Part shown: one piece after another, positions 1-8,735 of the stretch
Layout of the letters: each line of letters begins with the position of its first letter
How positions within the stretch are numbered: the first letter of the stretch is position 1
From: Holophagales bacterium
GTDB lineage: Bacteria; Acidobacteriota; Thermoanaerobaculia; Multivoradales; Multivoraceae
NCBI GenBank assembly: GCA_009843505.1
Contig: VYDI01000019.1
Coordinates: forward strand, 152,572 to 216,571
Reading direction: 5' to 3'
Length of the DNA: 64,000 nt
Notes under the pieces: model-generated
Seen by the model: the letters and a program-made list of their open reading frames with translations, nothing else
Databases searched by the model: none
Told to the model about the DNA's origin: nothing
Position numbers and translations under genes: made by a program

Positions 1-386
1 AGCGCCCGCGCCTGGTCCGGCGACTCGAACAGCGGGCGGCGCTTTGGGGACTGCTGGGCGCGGCGGCAAAGAGCTTCCCACGGCGGATCGAGCCAGACGC
101 TGGTGCCCAGCTCGGCAATCAGGCGACGATTCCGTTCCAGAGTGAACACACCGCCGCCGGTGGCGATCACTGCCTGGTCGATCGCAGCGCAGCGTTCGAG
201 GGCTGCCGTCTCTCGGTCGCGGAAGTAGCTCTCGCCGCGTTCGACGATCAGGTCGGCCACCGGCCGGCCCTCTTGCTCGGCGATCTCCGTGTCGAGATCC
301 AGGAAGGCCCAGCCCAGCGACCGGGCCAGCCGCCGGCCGATCCGGCTCTTGCCGGCCGCCATGAAGCCGACGAGGAAGACGCGCAT
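1..386 (-). CDS. aroK: Shikimate kinase (3' end cut by window edge)
   Basis: Shikimate kinase phosphorylates shikimate with ATP in the cytoplasmic chorismate pathway. The protein begins MRVFLVGFMAAGKS, whose residues 7-14 form the P-loop GxxxxGKS typical of the family. It continues with the LDTEI segment that holds the shikimate-binding aspartate and with the ATGGGV glycine motif near residue 76. About 128 of the usual 165-175 residues are present; the C-terminus, including the lid end and the adenine-binding segment, lies outside the window. The ATG at 386 follows the 38-residue membrane peptide gene by 16 bases on the same strand, so the two are probably co-transcribed. No strong ribosome binding site is visible. 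The family assignment is firm. Confidence 0.93.
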   Translation of the reverse strand, partial: MRVFLVGFMAAGKSRIGRRLARSLGWAFLDLDTEIAEQEGRPVADLIVERGESYFRDRETAALERCAAIDQAVIATGGGVFTLERNRRLIAELGTSVWLDPPWEALCRRAQQSPKRRPLFESPDQARA

Positions 387-402
387 GGCAAAGCCGAAAC
401 GG

Positions 403-519
403 TCAGTCGCCGTGCTTCTGCGCCCGCTCGCTCTTCAACGCCCGCACGAGGAAGAACGTGAAGCCGCCCCACACAAAGCCGCCGATCAGAACCAGGACGA
501 GGATGGCGAGCGGGGACAT
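403..519 (-). CDS. 38-residue single-pass membrane peptide
   Basis: This short reading frame begins ATG at 519 and stops TGA at 403. It encodes a peptide starting MSPLAILVLVLIGGFVWGG, then an aromatic and hydrophobic stretch, ending in a charged tail (ALKSERAQKHGD). It looks like one transmembrane helix of about 24 residues with a basic cytoplasmic C-terminus. The I-G-G-x-V-W-G-G pattern resembles the small subunit (MetS type) that accompanies neurotransmitter:sodium symporters, but no symporter gene is adjacent, so the function is only a guess. It sits 16 bases upstream of aroK and 52 bases downstream of thiE on the same strand. The regular hydrophobic helix plus charged tail argues for a real gene. 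Confidence 0.55.
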   Translation of the reverse strand: MSPLAILVLVLIGGFVWGGFTFFLVRALKSERAQKHGD

Positions 520-571
520 CGGGCAGGACTATACGTGACCCGCTGCTTCAGTGCCCGTATGGACTCGACCC

Positions 572-1270
572 TCAGGCGAGGGCCCGCAGCAGCAGCCGGC
601 AAGAGGCGGCGAGGCCCGCCGGATCGAGGGCCGAGACGACCGCCACCGCGTCGGCCCCGGCCTCGACCACCCGCGGGGCGCCTTCCGCATCGATGCCGCC
701 GATCCCGATCAAGGGTTTCGAAGTGACCTCCCTGGCTTCGGCGACGCCGACGAGCCCGACCACCGGATCGGGACGTTCCTTCGTCGTCGTCCCGAACACC
801 GGTCCGATCGCCAGCGCGTCGACCGCCGGGTCACTCTCGGCCTCCTCTGCCTGTTCGCGGCCGTGGGTCGAGCGGCCGATCGGACATGCAGGAGGAACCG
901 CCCGCCGCGCCGCGGCGGGCGGCAGGTCGTCCTGGCCAAGATGGAGACCAACGCGGAGACCGCCTTGCGGGCCGTTCGCCAGAAGGGCCGCCGCGATCGC
1001 GGCGCTGTCGTTGATCCACAGCACCGGCGCGTCCTCTTCGGCGCCGTCGCCCGGCGCCTCTTCGAATACCCGTCCCACCGCCTCGGCCAGCCGCCACGCG
1101 GCGAGGTCCGGCACCCCCTTGGCCCGAAGCTGGATCCAGCGGACGCCGCAGTCGAGGAGGGTGCGGACCGCACCGGTCACGGCCGCCGGTTCGGAGCCGA
1201 AGAAGCCCGTGTCGACGATCGCGTAGAGACGACTCGCCGGGGGACGCAACACCGATGGGCGAGCGTTCAT
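572..1270 (-). CDS. thiE: Thiamine-phosphate synthase
   Basis: ThiE joins the hydroxymethylpyrimidine diphosphate and thiazole phosphate halves of thiamine. The 232-residue product has the TIM-barrel signatures of the family: LYAIVD near the N-terminus, a WIQLRAKG strand with the substrate-binding QxRxK pattern, a VGLHLGQDD segment, AIGPVFGTTTK, and the C-terminal phosphate-binding GIGGID followed by AGADAVAVVSAL. The ATG at 1270 overlaps the accC stop as ATGA, so translation is probably coupled to accC. No TPP riboswitch can be placed before it because it has no leader of its own. A reading frame extending further upstream only shadows accC. Placement of thiE behind acetyl-CoA carboxylase genes is unusual, and no other thiamine gene is in the window. 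Confidence 0.93.
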   Translation of the reverse strand: MNARPSVLRPPASRLYAIVDTGFFGSEPAAVTGAVRTLLDCGVRWIQLRAKGVPDLAAWRLAEAVGRVFEEAPGDGAEEDAPVLWINDSAAIAAALLANGPQGGLRVGLHLGQDDLPPAAARRAVPPACPIGRSTHGREQAEEAESDPAVDALAIGPVFGTTTKERPDPVVGLVGVAEAREVTSKPLIGIGGIDAEGAPRVVEAGADAVAVVSALDPAGLAASCRLLLRALA

Positions 1271-2642
1271 CCCTCTACCTGCTGCTCCGGCCGATCGAGG
1301 AAGCCGGTGTCCAGCTCGGCGTCCAGGAACGCCTGAGACTCGACGATCCTGCGCATGAGCGGCAGCGTCGTGCGGATGCCGTCGACCTCGAACTCCCGAA
1401 GCGCCCGAGCCATCCTCGATACCGCCTCCGCGCGGTCCTTGCCGTACGCGACCACCTTGGCGAGCAGCGAGTCGTAGTGCGGCGGCATCGCGCCCCCTTC
1501 GAAACCGTGACTGTCGACCCGGACGCCGGGGCCCGCGGGCGGCCGGAACCGCCGCAGCGTACCCGGCGACGGCGCGAAGGTCTCCGGATCCTCGGCGTTG
1601 ATCCGGCACTCGATCGCGTGGCCCGAAGCCTCGATGCCGTCCGGAAGTCCCAGTGGCTCGCCGGCCGCGGCGACGATCTGAAGCTTGACCAGGTCGACTC
1701 CGGTCACCGCCTCGGTGACCGGATGCTCGACCTGGATGCGCGTGTTCATCTCCAGAAAGAAGAAGCGGTCGCCGTCGACCAGGAACTCGACCGTTCCCGC
1801 ATTGGAGTAGCCGACCCGCCTGGCAAGCCGCAGCGCGGCTTCGGCCAGCGACCGGCGGAGTTCGGAGCTGATCGAGGGCGCCGGCGCTTCCTCGAGCAGC
1901 TTCTGGTGCCGGCGCTGAATCGAGCAGTCGCGTTCGCCGAACTGCAACGCGCGGCCGAACGAATCGCCGAAGACCTGCACCTCGATGTGGCGGGGCCGCT
2001 CGACCAGGCGCTCCAGCATGAGTTCGCCGCTGCCGAATGCCGCCCGGGCCTCGCTCGCGGCAGCGTCCAGGGCCGCTTCCAGGCCCCTCTCGTCGCGAAC
2101 CGCCCTCATGCCGCGGCCCCCGCCACCCGCCGCGGCCTTCAGCATCAGCGGAAAACCGATGTCCCTGGCCAGCGCCGCCGTCTCCTCTAGCGATGCCGGC
2201 GCCGGACCGCCCGGCAACACCGGCACGTCGGCCGCGATCGCGGCTTCACGCGCCCTCCGCTTGTCGCCCAGGGTACGGATCGCGGACGGCGACGGTCCGA
2301 TCCAGGTCAGGCCGCAACGTCCAACGGCATCAGCGAAGTCCGCGTTCTCGGCCAGGAACCCGTACCCCGGATGGACCGCCTGCGCGCCGGTGATGCTCGC
2401 CGCCGCGAGCAGGTTCTGCTGGTGGAGGTAGCTCGCCACGGGCGCCGGCGGACCGACGCAGACGGCCGCGTCGGCCAGGCGCACGTGCAGCGCATCCCGG
2501 TCGACGGTGCTGAAGACGGCGACCGTGTCGATATCGAGATCGCGACAGGCGCGAATGACGCGAACCGCGATCTCGCCGCGGTTCGCGACCAGGATCCTCC
2601 GGAACGGCCGCGCGGCCTCCGCCGCTCCCGCCGACGCGGCGT

Positions 2643-2646
<4 letters not shown>
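1267..2646 (-). CDS. accC: Biotin carboxylase subunit of acetyl-CoA carboxylase
   Basis: AccC carboxylates the biotin carried by AccB, using ATP and bicarbonate, in the first step of fatty acid synthesis. The protein shows ILVANRGEIAVRVIRA at the start, HPGYGFLAENA, the ATP-grasp glycine loop KAAAGGGGRGMR, the RDCSIQRRHQK segment and EMNTRIQVEHPVTE. Length from the chosen start is 459 residues, close to the usual 445-450. No ATG or GTG lies in a suitable place. The TTG at 2646 overlaps the accB TGA as TTGA, giving the right length and translational coupling, and is the preferred start. The gene is followed by thiE with another 4-base overlap. The assignment is certain; the start is likely. 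Confidence 0.95.
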
Positions 2647-3102
<456 letters not shown>

Positions 3103-3116
<14 letters not shown>

Positions 3117-3324
3117 GGTCCGGCACCTCCCGGGCGCGGATTGTAGCCCGCGACTGGAGCACTCCCAGGCGCTCGAGTGCTTCGCGGGCCCGCCGGCTGG
3201 CCGGGTCGGCCGAAAGCACACGCTGGAAGATCGCGATTGCCTCCCTCCGATGACCCTGCGCCAGGTACAACTCGCCGATCGTCACCGTCGGCTTCGGCGA
3301 CGTCGGGCGCTCCCCGGCGGCCAC
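3103..3324 (-). CDS. Small single-TPR protein upstream of accB
   Basis: The GTG at 3324 opens a 73-residue frame with a clear tetratricopeptide unit: GELYLAQGHRREAIAIFQRV followed by DPASRRAREALERLG. This is one TPR hairpin plus a capping helix. It begins 11 bases after the stop of the Ig/PKD lipoprotein gene and its last 14 bases overlap the accB start in another frame, so it sits in the same transcript. A single TPR is too short to fold alone in most known cases, so it may act as a partner for another TPR protein or be a remnant. The amino-acid pattern is convincing; the function is unknown. Confidence 0.6.
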
Positions 3325-3335
3325 GTCCCGGCGGC

Positions 3336-4268
3336 CTACTGGCCCGTGACCTGGACGAACTTCGTCACCTCGTCGGACCCGAGCGAGTTGGTGGCCCGGA
3401 AGGTGACCGCGTAGGTGCCCGGCTGGTCGTAGGTATGCGTCGGGTTCTGTCGCGTGCTCGTGTTGCCGTCGCCGAAGGTCCACAGCCAGCTCGTCGTGCG
3501 GCCGTCCGTGGTGTCCTCGAAGGCGACCAGCAGGTTGCGGGTGTTGAAAGTGAAGTCGGCCCGCGGCAATCGCTGAATCGCGACGCTGACGTTCGTCGTG
3601 ACGAGTTGGCCGGCGCCGCTGCCAACGTCCACTCCGACCTCGAAGCTGTCCCCCGACACCGTGTCGAGATCGCCCGACGTGACGACCAGCCGATCCGACG
3701 CGGTGCCGTCCGCGGCAGTCGGAATCAGCGTCCCGCCCGAATCGAGCGTGCCGATCTCTGTCCGGAAGTTGACCTCCGCCTTCTCGAGCGGCTGGCCGCG
3801 ATCGTCACGCACGATCGCCAGCAGATCGGCCTCGCCCCCGGTTTCGGGCACGCTGTTCGGCGTCACCTGCACAGTGACCGAAGCCGGCGACAGGCCGAGC
3901 TGCACGTCGATCGTCGCCGTCTCGGAACCGCCGGTGTTGGCCGACACCGTGGCGACGCCGAACTGGCCGTCGGCCTCCAGCATCGCCAGCGCCTCGCCCC
4001 GGTCGTCGACGCCGACACTTGGCGGAATCGTGCCAAGCGTCGTCGTGAGACGAATCAGGGTGCCACGGCTGACCGGTGTTCCGTTCGGCCTGAGCGCGAC
4101 GACCCGGATCTCGGCGCTCCCGTCCGACGGGATGCGATCCGGGTTCGCACTGATCGTGATCAGCGTCCCAGACGGGGCAACCGGACTCGTCTTGTCACAC
4201 GCCGCGAAGACCGCCAGCAACATGCTGGCGGCCATGGCGGCTGCGGGGAATCGGCGCCGAGTGTCCAT
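3336..4268 (-). CDS. Lipoprotein with Ig-like repeats and a PKD domain
   Basis: The product is 310 residues. It opens with a basic, hydrophobic signal ending in AVFAAC, a lipobox with the lipidated cysteine near residue 24, so it should be membrane-anchored on the periplasmic or outer face. Two bacterial Ig-like (invasin/Big type) units follow at about residues 35-125 and 128-225, recognisable by phrases such as GEALAMLEADGQFGVATVSA and AIVRDDRGQPLEKAEVNF. A PKD domain at about 230-310 carries WTFGDGNTS and HTYDQPGTYAVTF. It looks like a structural or adhesive surface protein without enzymatic residues. The next gene upstream is a close relative, so the pair probably arose by duplication. Family call is good; function is inferred only. 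Confidence 0.85.
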   Translation of the reverse strand: MDTRRRFPAAAMAASMLLAVFAACDKTSPVAPSGTLITISANPDRIPSDGSAEIRVVALRPNGTPVSRGTLIRLTTTLGTIPPSVGVDDRGEALAMLEADGQFGVATVSANTGGSETATIDVQLGLSPASVTVQVTPNSVPETGGEADLLAIVRDDRGQPLEKAEVNFRTEIGTLDSGGTLIPTAADGTASDRLVVTSGDLDTVSGDSFEVGVDVGSGAGQLVTTNVSVAIQRLPRADFTFNTRNLLVAFEDTTDGRTTSWLWTFGDGNTSTRQNPTHTYDQPGTYAVTFRATNSLGSDEVTKFVQVTGQ

Positions 4269-4316
4269 CTCTCGAATCAGTATACGAACGCTGTCAGAAG
4301 AGCGTCTAGGGAACCG

Positions 4317-5006
4317 CTACTCGCCAGTGTCCGGCGAGCCGAACACGCGAACCAGCCTCGTCACTTCGTCCGATCCCACCGGGTTCCCGACTCGCAGCGT
4401 GACCGCGTAGTGGCCGGGCTCCGGGAACGTGTGCGACGGGCTCTGACGGGTACTCGTCGTGCCGTCGCCGAAGTCCCAGGACCAGCTCGTGACAAGGCCC
4501 GCGGACTCATCGTCGAACGCAACGATCAGGTCACCGGGCCCGTGCCTGAAAGCCGCCTGCGGCCGGCGCTGAATGCCCACGCCGACGTTCGAGGTGACCA
4601 GAGACCCGCCACGAGAGCCGACAGCTACGGCGAGCCGGAAGCTGTTCTCGTCCACTGCCGCCAGCTCGGATTCAGTCAAGGTCAGCCGGTCGATGGCAGC
4701 CCCGCCATCCCCGGCGACGACCAACCGGCCACCCGACTCCAGAGTGCCCGTTTCCGTCAGGAAGTTCACCTTCGCGTTCTCCAGTGGCCGCCCCCGATTG
4801 TCACGCACGATCGCCAGCAGCTCGACCTCTCCACCGCTCTCCGGCACGCTGCTCGGAGTGACCTGGAGCGTCACCGACCCAGCCGCAGCCGGAGGTTGCT
4901 CCGCCTCCGGGTTCGCGGCCAAGGCCGCCGACCCGAAGCAGACGCCGATCAATGCCACCCAAACCGTCGCCGTCAGCACCAGGTGAATTCGACGTGTTGC
5001 GATCAT
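4317..5006 (-). CDS. Secreted Ig/PKD protein, paralogue of the neighbouring lipoprotein
   Basis: The 229-residue protein has a classical signal peptide ending ALAANPEA, with a likely cut after ALA, then one Ig-like unit with AIVRDNRGRPLENAKVNF and a PKD domain with WDFGDGTTS and HTFPEPGHYAVTL. It aligns by eye over nearly its whole mature length with the C-terminal two thirds of the downstream lipoprotein, but lacks the first Ig unit and the lipobox. The start is ATG at 5006, preceded by AAGGAGG seven bases upstream; an in-frame extension beyond this is not needed. The two genes are 48 bases apart on the same strand. No catalytic residues are visible. It is probably a periplasmic or surface structural protein. 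Confidence 0.83.
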   Translation of the reverse strand: MIATRRIHLVLTATVWVALIGVCFGSAALAANPEAEQPPAAAGSVTLQVTPSSVPESGGEVELLAIVRDNRGRPLENAKVNFLTETGTLESGGRLVVAGDGGAAIDRLTLTESELAAVDENSFRLAVAVGSRGGSLVTSNVGVGIQRRPQAAFRHGPGDLIVAFDDESAGLVTSWSWDFGDGTTSTRQSPSHTFPEPGHYAVTLRVGNPVGSDEVTRLVRVFGSPDTGE

Positions 5007-5116
5007 TCCGTTCCCTCCTTGATCCGTCTTGACTTGGTTTCCGACCGTCAAGAATCTCTACGGAGCCCCACCGACCCGCGTCTACCGGCCACCACGTGGG
5101 CCACCGGAGACGTCCA

Positions 5117-5288
5117 GCCTGGAGAGGTCCGGGGAGGGGTCCCCAGCGGACTGGAGGCAAGCGACGGGCAACGCACTGGCAGCAACCGAAGCCAGCCGGA
5201 GCGCAGCCGACCGGAGCGAGCGCCGACCTCTCATCCACCAATCAAGCGCGAGCGGCCGCTGGGGACCCCTCCCCGGACCTCTCCAGGC
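5117..5288. repeat. 172-base element with a 33-base perfect inverted repeat
   Basis: The arms are 5117-5149 and 5256-5288 and are perfect reverse complements over 33 bases. They enclose 106 bases that show no clear gene. The arms are G-rich and C-rich respectively (ggtccggggaggggtcccc core), so each also contains a short self-complementary part. The element fills most of the space between the start of the secreted PKD gene (5006) and the stop of rel (5299), and ends 11 bases past the rel stop. It could be a non-autonomous mobile element (MITE), or a large hairpin acting as a rel terminator or mRNA stabiliser. No target-site duplication is evident next to the arms. Confidence 0.75.
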
Positions 5289-5298
5289 GGGCCAGCAC

Positions 5299-7536
5299 CT
5301 AAGCCGTCGCAGAAGCCGACGGCGACGACGGTCCCTGGCGGCGTTTCACGGCGCGCACGGCGGACAGGCTCTCGAGGGACTCCTGGAGGCGGTTGAGGTG
5401 CTTTCGGTTGCGCACGTCGACGACGACGTCGATGGCCGCCTCGCCGGCGCCGCGGCTGCGGCTCTCGATGTGGCGGATGTTGCTGCCCTGCTTGGCGATC
5501 GCCTCGGTCACCCGGGCCAGGACGCCGGGACGATCGCGCGTCTCGATGACCAGGGTGACCGCGAACATCGAGTCGTGGCGGCGTGCCCACTCGACCCGGA
5601 TCTCGCGTTCCGGGTGGTACAGCAGGTTGCGAACGTTGGGGCAGTCGACCGAGTGGACCGACACGCCGCGCCCGCGGGTCACGAAGCCGATGATGTCCTC
5701 GCCCGGCAACGGGCTGCAGCAACCCGCGAAGAAGGCGAGCATGTCGTCCTCGCCCTTGACGATCAGCTTCGCCTGGTCGCGCGGCATCACCTTGCTCACC
5801 GCGCGGCGCAGGCGGCCGGGCTCCTGGTCGCGATGGCGCAGCCGCTCCGGCGGCAGCACCGCGCGCAGCACCGGCTTGACCGACCCGCGGCCGAACCCGA
5901 GCCGGCTGAACAGCTCGTCGATGCCGGAGTAGCCCTCGGCGGAGACGAAGTCCGCCATCTCCTTCGACTCGAAGATCCGGCGCGGACTGACCCGGTAGCG
6001 GCGCAGCTCGCTGGCGAGCAGCGTACGACCGATCTCGATCGCCCGTTTCTTCTGCTCCGCGTTGATCCAGTGGCGGATCTTGCTGCGGGCCTTCGGCGTG
6101 GCGACGATGTTCAGCCAGTCCCGGCTCGGCTCCCGGTTCGGGTTCGTCGTGATCTCGACGATGTCGCCGTTCTTCAGTTCCGTGCGCAGCGGCACCAGCC
6201 GGCCGTTGACCCGGGCGCCGCTGCAGTGGTGGCCGAGCTCGGTGTGGATCCGGTAGGCGAAGTCGAGCGTCGTCGCGCCGCGCGGAAAGGAGAGCACATC
6301 GCCCTTCGGCGTGAACACGTACACCTCGTCCGGGTACAGGTCGATCTTCAGCGCGCTCATGAAGGTGCGCGGATCGGGCGTCTCCTGCTGCCACTCCAGC
6401 AGTTGCCGCAGCCAGACGATGCTGGCGTCGTTCTCGTCCGTGTCGAGCTGGCCTTCCTTGTAGCGCCAGTGAGCGGCGACGCCCTCCTCAGCCAGCAGGT
6501 CCATCGCCCGGGTCCGGATCTGGACCTCGAACGGCTGCCCCCCGCGCCCGACCACCGTCGTGTGCAGCGACTGGTAGAGGTTCGGTTTCGGCATCGCGAT
6601 GTAGTCCTTGAACCGGCCCGGGATCGGGTGCCAGAGCTGGTGGACGACGCCGAGCGCGGCGTAGGTGTCCTTCACGTCGACCGTGATGATCCGGAAGGCC
6701 AGGAAGTCGTACAACTCCGGCAGGTCGATCTGGCGCTCCTGCAGCTTCCGGTAGACCGAGTAGTAGCCCTTGACCCGGTAGCTGATCTCGCCCTCGATGT
6801 CCGCCGCGCCCAACGCCTCGCGCAGCCGCCCGGCGAGCCGCTCCATCGTCCGCCGCGCCCCCTTGAGCCGCTCGTCGAGCTGCCGGCGGATGTCCTCGTA
6901 CTGCTGCGGGTGAATGTGCTGGAAGGCCAGGTCCTCCAGCAGCCACTGGATCCGCGACATGCCCAGGCGGTGCGCCAGCGGCGCGTAGATCTCGAGCGTC
7001 TCCCGCGAGATGCGCCGCCTCTTCTCCGTCTCCAGGTGCCCCAGGGTCAGCATGTTGTGGAGGCGGTCGACCAGCTTGACGACGATCACCCGCAGGTCCC
7101 GCGCCGAGGCGAGGATCAGTTTGCGGAAGCTCTCCGCCTGCACTTCGTCGCTGTGGACGTACTCGTGGCGGCCGATCTTCGACACCCCGTCCACCAGGTC
7201 CGCGATCTCGGTGCCGAACTGCGAAGCCAGATCCTTCTTCGTCGTGCCGGTGTCCTCCAGCACGTCGTGCAGGAGCCCGACGGCCACGCTGGTCTGGTCG
7301 AACTTGAGTTCGGCCAGCATGTGGGCCACTCCCAGCGGATGGCTGATGTAGGGCTTTCCCGATCGCCGTTCCTGGCCCCGATGGGCCAGTTCAGCGAAGT
7401 CGACCACGCTGCGCAGCCAGTCCTCGTCGCAGGCGCGCTCGTTCTCCTGGAGGCGGCTCAGGACATCGCCGATCCCCACGTCCCCAGGATCGCGCAGCGG
7501 CGCCGGTTCCCGGGTTCGTTCAGCAGCCTGAGCCAT
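5299..7536 (-). CDS. rel: Bifunctional (p)ppGpp synthetase/hydrolase
   Basis: This enzyme makes and degrades the stringent-response alarmone (p)ppGpp. Its 745 residues show the long RelA/SpoT layout. An N-terminal HD hydrolase domain has its HD pair near residues 90-91 in LLHDVLEDT, so hydrolysis should be active. The synthetase domain at about 230-360 has the RVKGYYSVYRKL loop and EVQIRT. A TGS domain follows at about 405-465 (YRIHTELGHHC), then helical and zinc-finger-like regions with GCCSPLPGEDI, and a C-terminal ACT domain at about 665-735 (RPGVLARVTEAIAKQGSNI). The ATG at 7536 lies 10 bases after the secF stop, so rel ends the tgt-yajC-secDF transcript. Only one such gene is seen, consistent with a Rel-type bifunctional enzyme. 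Confidence 0.96.
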   Translation of the reverse strand: MAQAAERTREPAPLRDPGDVGIGDVLSRLQENERACDEDWLRSVVDFAELAHRGQERRSGKPYISHPLGVAHMLAELKFDQTSVAVGLLHDVLEDTGTTKKDLASQFGTEIADLVDGVSKIGRHEYVHSDEVQAESFRKLILASARDLRVIVVKLVDRLHNMLTLGHLETEKRRRISRETLEIYAPLAHRLGMSRIQWLLEDLAFQHIHPQQYEDIRRQLDERLKGARRTMERLAGRLREALGAADIEGEISYRVKGYYSVYRKLQERQIDLPELYDFLAFRIITVDVKDTYAALGVVHQLWHPIPGRFKDYIAMPKPNLYQSLHTTVVGRGGQPFEVQIRTRAMDLLAEEGVAAHWRYKEGQLDTDENDASIVWLRQLLEWQQETPDPRTFMSALKIDLYPDEVYVFTPKGDVLSFPRGATTLDFAYRIHTELGHHCSGARVNGRLVPLRTELKNGDIVEITTNPNREPSRDWLNIVATPKARSKIRHWINAEQKKRAIEIGRTLLASELRRYRVSPRRIFESKEMADFVSAEGYSGIDELFSRLGFGRGSVKPVLRAVLPPERLRHRDQEPGRLRRAVSKVMPRDQAKLIVKGEDDMLAFFAGCCSPLPGEDIIGFVTRGRGVSVHSVDCPNVRNLLYHPEREIRVEWARRHDSMFAVTLVIETRDRPGVLARVTEAIAKQGSNIRHIESRSRGAGEAAIDVVVDVRNRKHLNRLQESLESLSAVRAVKRRQGPSSPSASATA

Positions 7537-7546
7537 AGCCCGCTAG

Positions 7547-8725
7547 CTACGCGGCCGCAGCCCTCTTCTCTCGTCGCGCGCGGCCGAAGGTCGTTTCCCA
7601 GATCAGGACGATCGGGCTCGCGACGTAGATCGACGAGTAGGTGCCGACGAGCACGCCGACGAGGAGCAGGAAGGAGAAGCCGCGGATCACGTCGCCACCG
7701 AGGACGAACAGGCAGCCGACGGCGAGCAGCGTCGTGCCGGAGGTCAGCGCGGTGCGCGACAGGGTCTGGTTCAGGCTCCGGTTCAGCACGGCGACCAGGG
7801 ACTCGCGACGGTTCCGGCGCAGGTTCTCGCGCACCCGGTCGAAGACAACGACAGAGTCGTTGACCGAGTAGCCGATGACAGTCAGGAAGGCCGCCACCGT
7901 CGTCAGGTTGAACTCGTAGCCCGCGAAGGCGAACAGGCCCAGGCAGATGGCGACGTCGTGGGCGAGGGCGACCAGGGCGCCGATCCCGAAGCGCAACTCG
8001 AACCGGAACCAGATGTAGGTCAGGATGCCGGCCAGGGAGAACGCGATCGCCAGCAGGCCCTTGCGCCGCAGTTCGCCGCCGATCTGCGGCAACACGCTGT
8101 CGCTCGACTGGACCGCGAAATGGCCGAAGGTGGCGCCGTCCGTGATCACCGCCAGGGCCTCGGGGCTGAGCGCTTCACCCGGCTGTATCTCGGACCAGTC
8201 GCGGATCAGCCCACCGGTCCGGCGCAGGGCCATGACCTCGGCCGCCGCTTCCCGGTAGTGCTCCCGGGCGCCGATGTCGTCACCGGTCGCCCGCATGCCA
8301 TCCGGATCGGCGCCGAGCAACATCGAGGCGAGCGCCTCGGTGCCCTGCCGGTTCAGGTCGAAGCCGCTGACGTCACTGTTGTAGCGCCGCTCCAGCACCT
8401 CCTCGACCCGGGAGGCGCTGCTCCGCTGCTCCTCGTCGTCGGCGACCGGGGTCTTCAGGATGATCGAGTTGTCCCCCTCCTCGCCGAACGCCTGGATCGA
8501 GGCGTTCTCGATCCCCGCCTCCTGCAGCAGCCCGCGGAGTTCCTGGACGTCGGGCGGCTCGTCGAACTGCACGATCATCTGGGTGCCGCCGGCGAAGTCG
8601 ATGCCCAGGTTCAACTGCCGGCTGAAGATGTAGCCGAGCGCCGCGATGACGGCCACCGCGGACAGGGTCAGGCACACGCGCCGCGCGCGCATGAAGTCGA
8701 AACTCGTGTTGCGGAAGAACTCCAT
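7547..8725 (-). CDS. secF: Protein translocase subunit SecF
   Basis: SecF works with SecD in the inner membrane, using the proton gradient to help pull secreted proteins through SecYEG. The 392-residue protein has an N-terminal membrane helix, LGIDFAGGTQ at the start of the periplasmic domain, and the RND-type membrane core with FDRVRENL, the NQTLSRTALTSGTTLLAV segment and GDVIRGFSF. It is longer than the common 300-320 residues because of an expanded periplasmic domain at about 95-215 that mentions no known motif. Ten-base gaps separate it from secD upstream and rel downstream. The assignment is secure. Confidence 0.95.
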   Translation of the reverse strand: MEFFRNTSFDFMRARRVCLTLSAVAVIAALGYIFSRQLNLGIDFAGGTQMIVQFDEPPDVQELRGLLQEAGIENASIQAFGEEGDNSIILKTPVADDEEQRSSASRVEEVLERRYNSDVSGFDLNRQGTEALASMLLGADPDGMRATGDDIGAREHYREAAAEVMALRRTGGLIRDWSEIQPGEALSPEALAVITDGATFGHFAVQSSDSVLPQIGGELRRKGLLAIAFSLAGILTYIWFRFELRFGIGALVALAHDVAICLGLFAFAGYEFNLTTVAAFLTVIGYSVNDSVVVFDRVRENLRRNRRESLVAVLNRSLNQTLSRTALTSGTTLLAVGCLFVLGGDVIRGFSFLLLVGVLVGTYSSIYVASPIVLIWETTFGRARREKRAAAA

Positions 8726-8735
8726 CGACGTAGCT

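Noticed and set aside
1100..1270. TPP riboswitch ahead of thiE
   Set aside because: thiE starts within the accC stop; no leader exists and no thi-box sequence is seen.
3177..5396. Long plus-strand reading frame of about 739 codons
   Set aside because: Arg/Pro-rich translation without domain features lies antisense to the PKD genes; a typical shadow in GC-rich DNA.
5029..7863. Plus-strand frame of about 944 codons opposite rel
   Set aside because: Composition is dominated by Arg, Asp, His and Leu shadow codons and the opposite strand encodes a full Rel protein.
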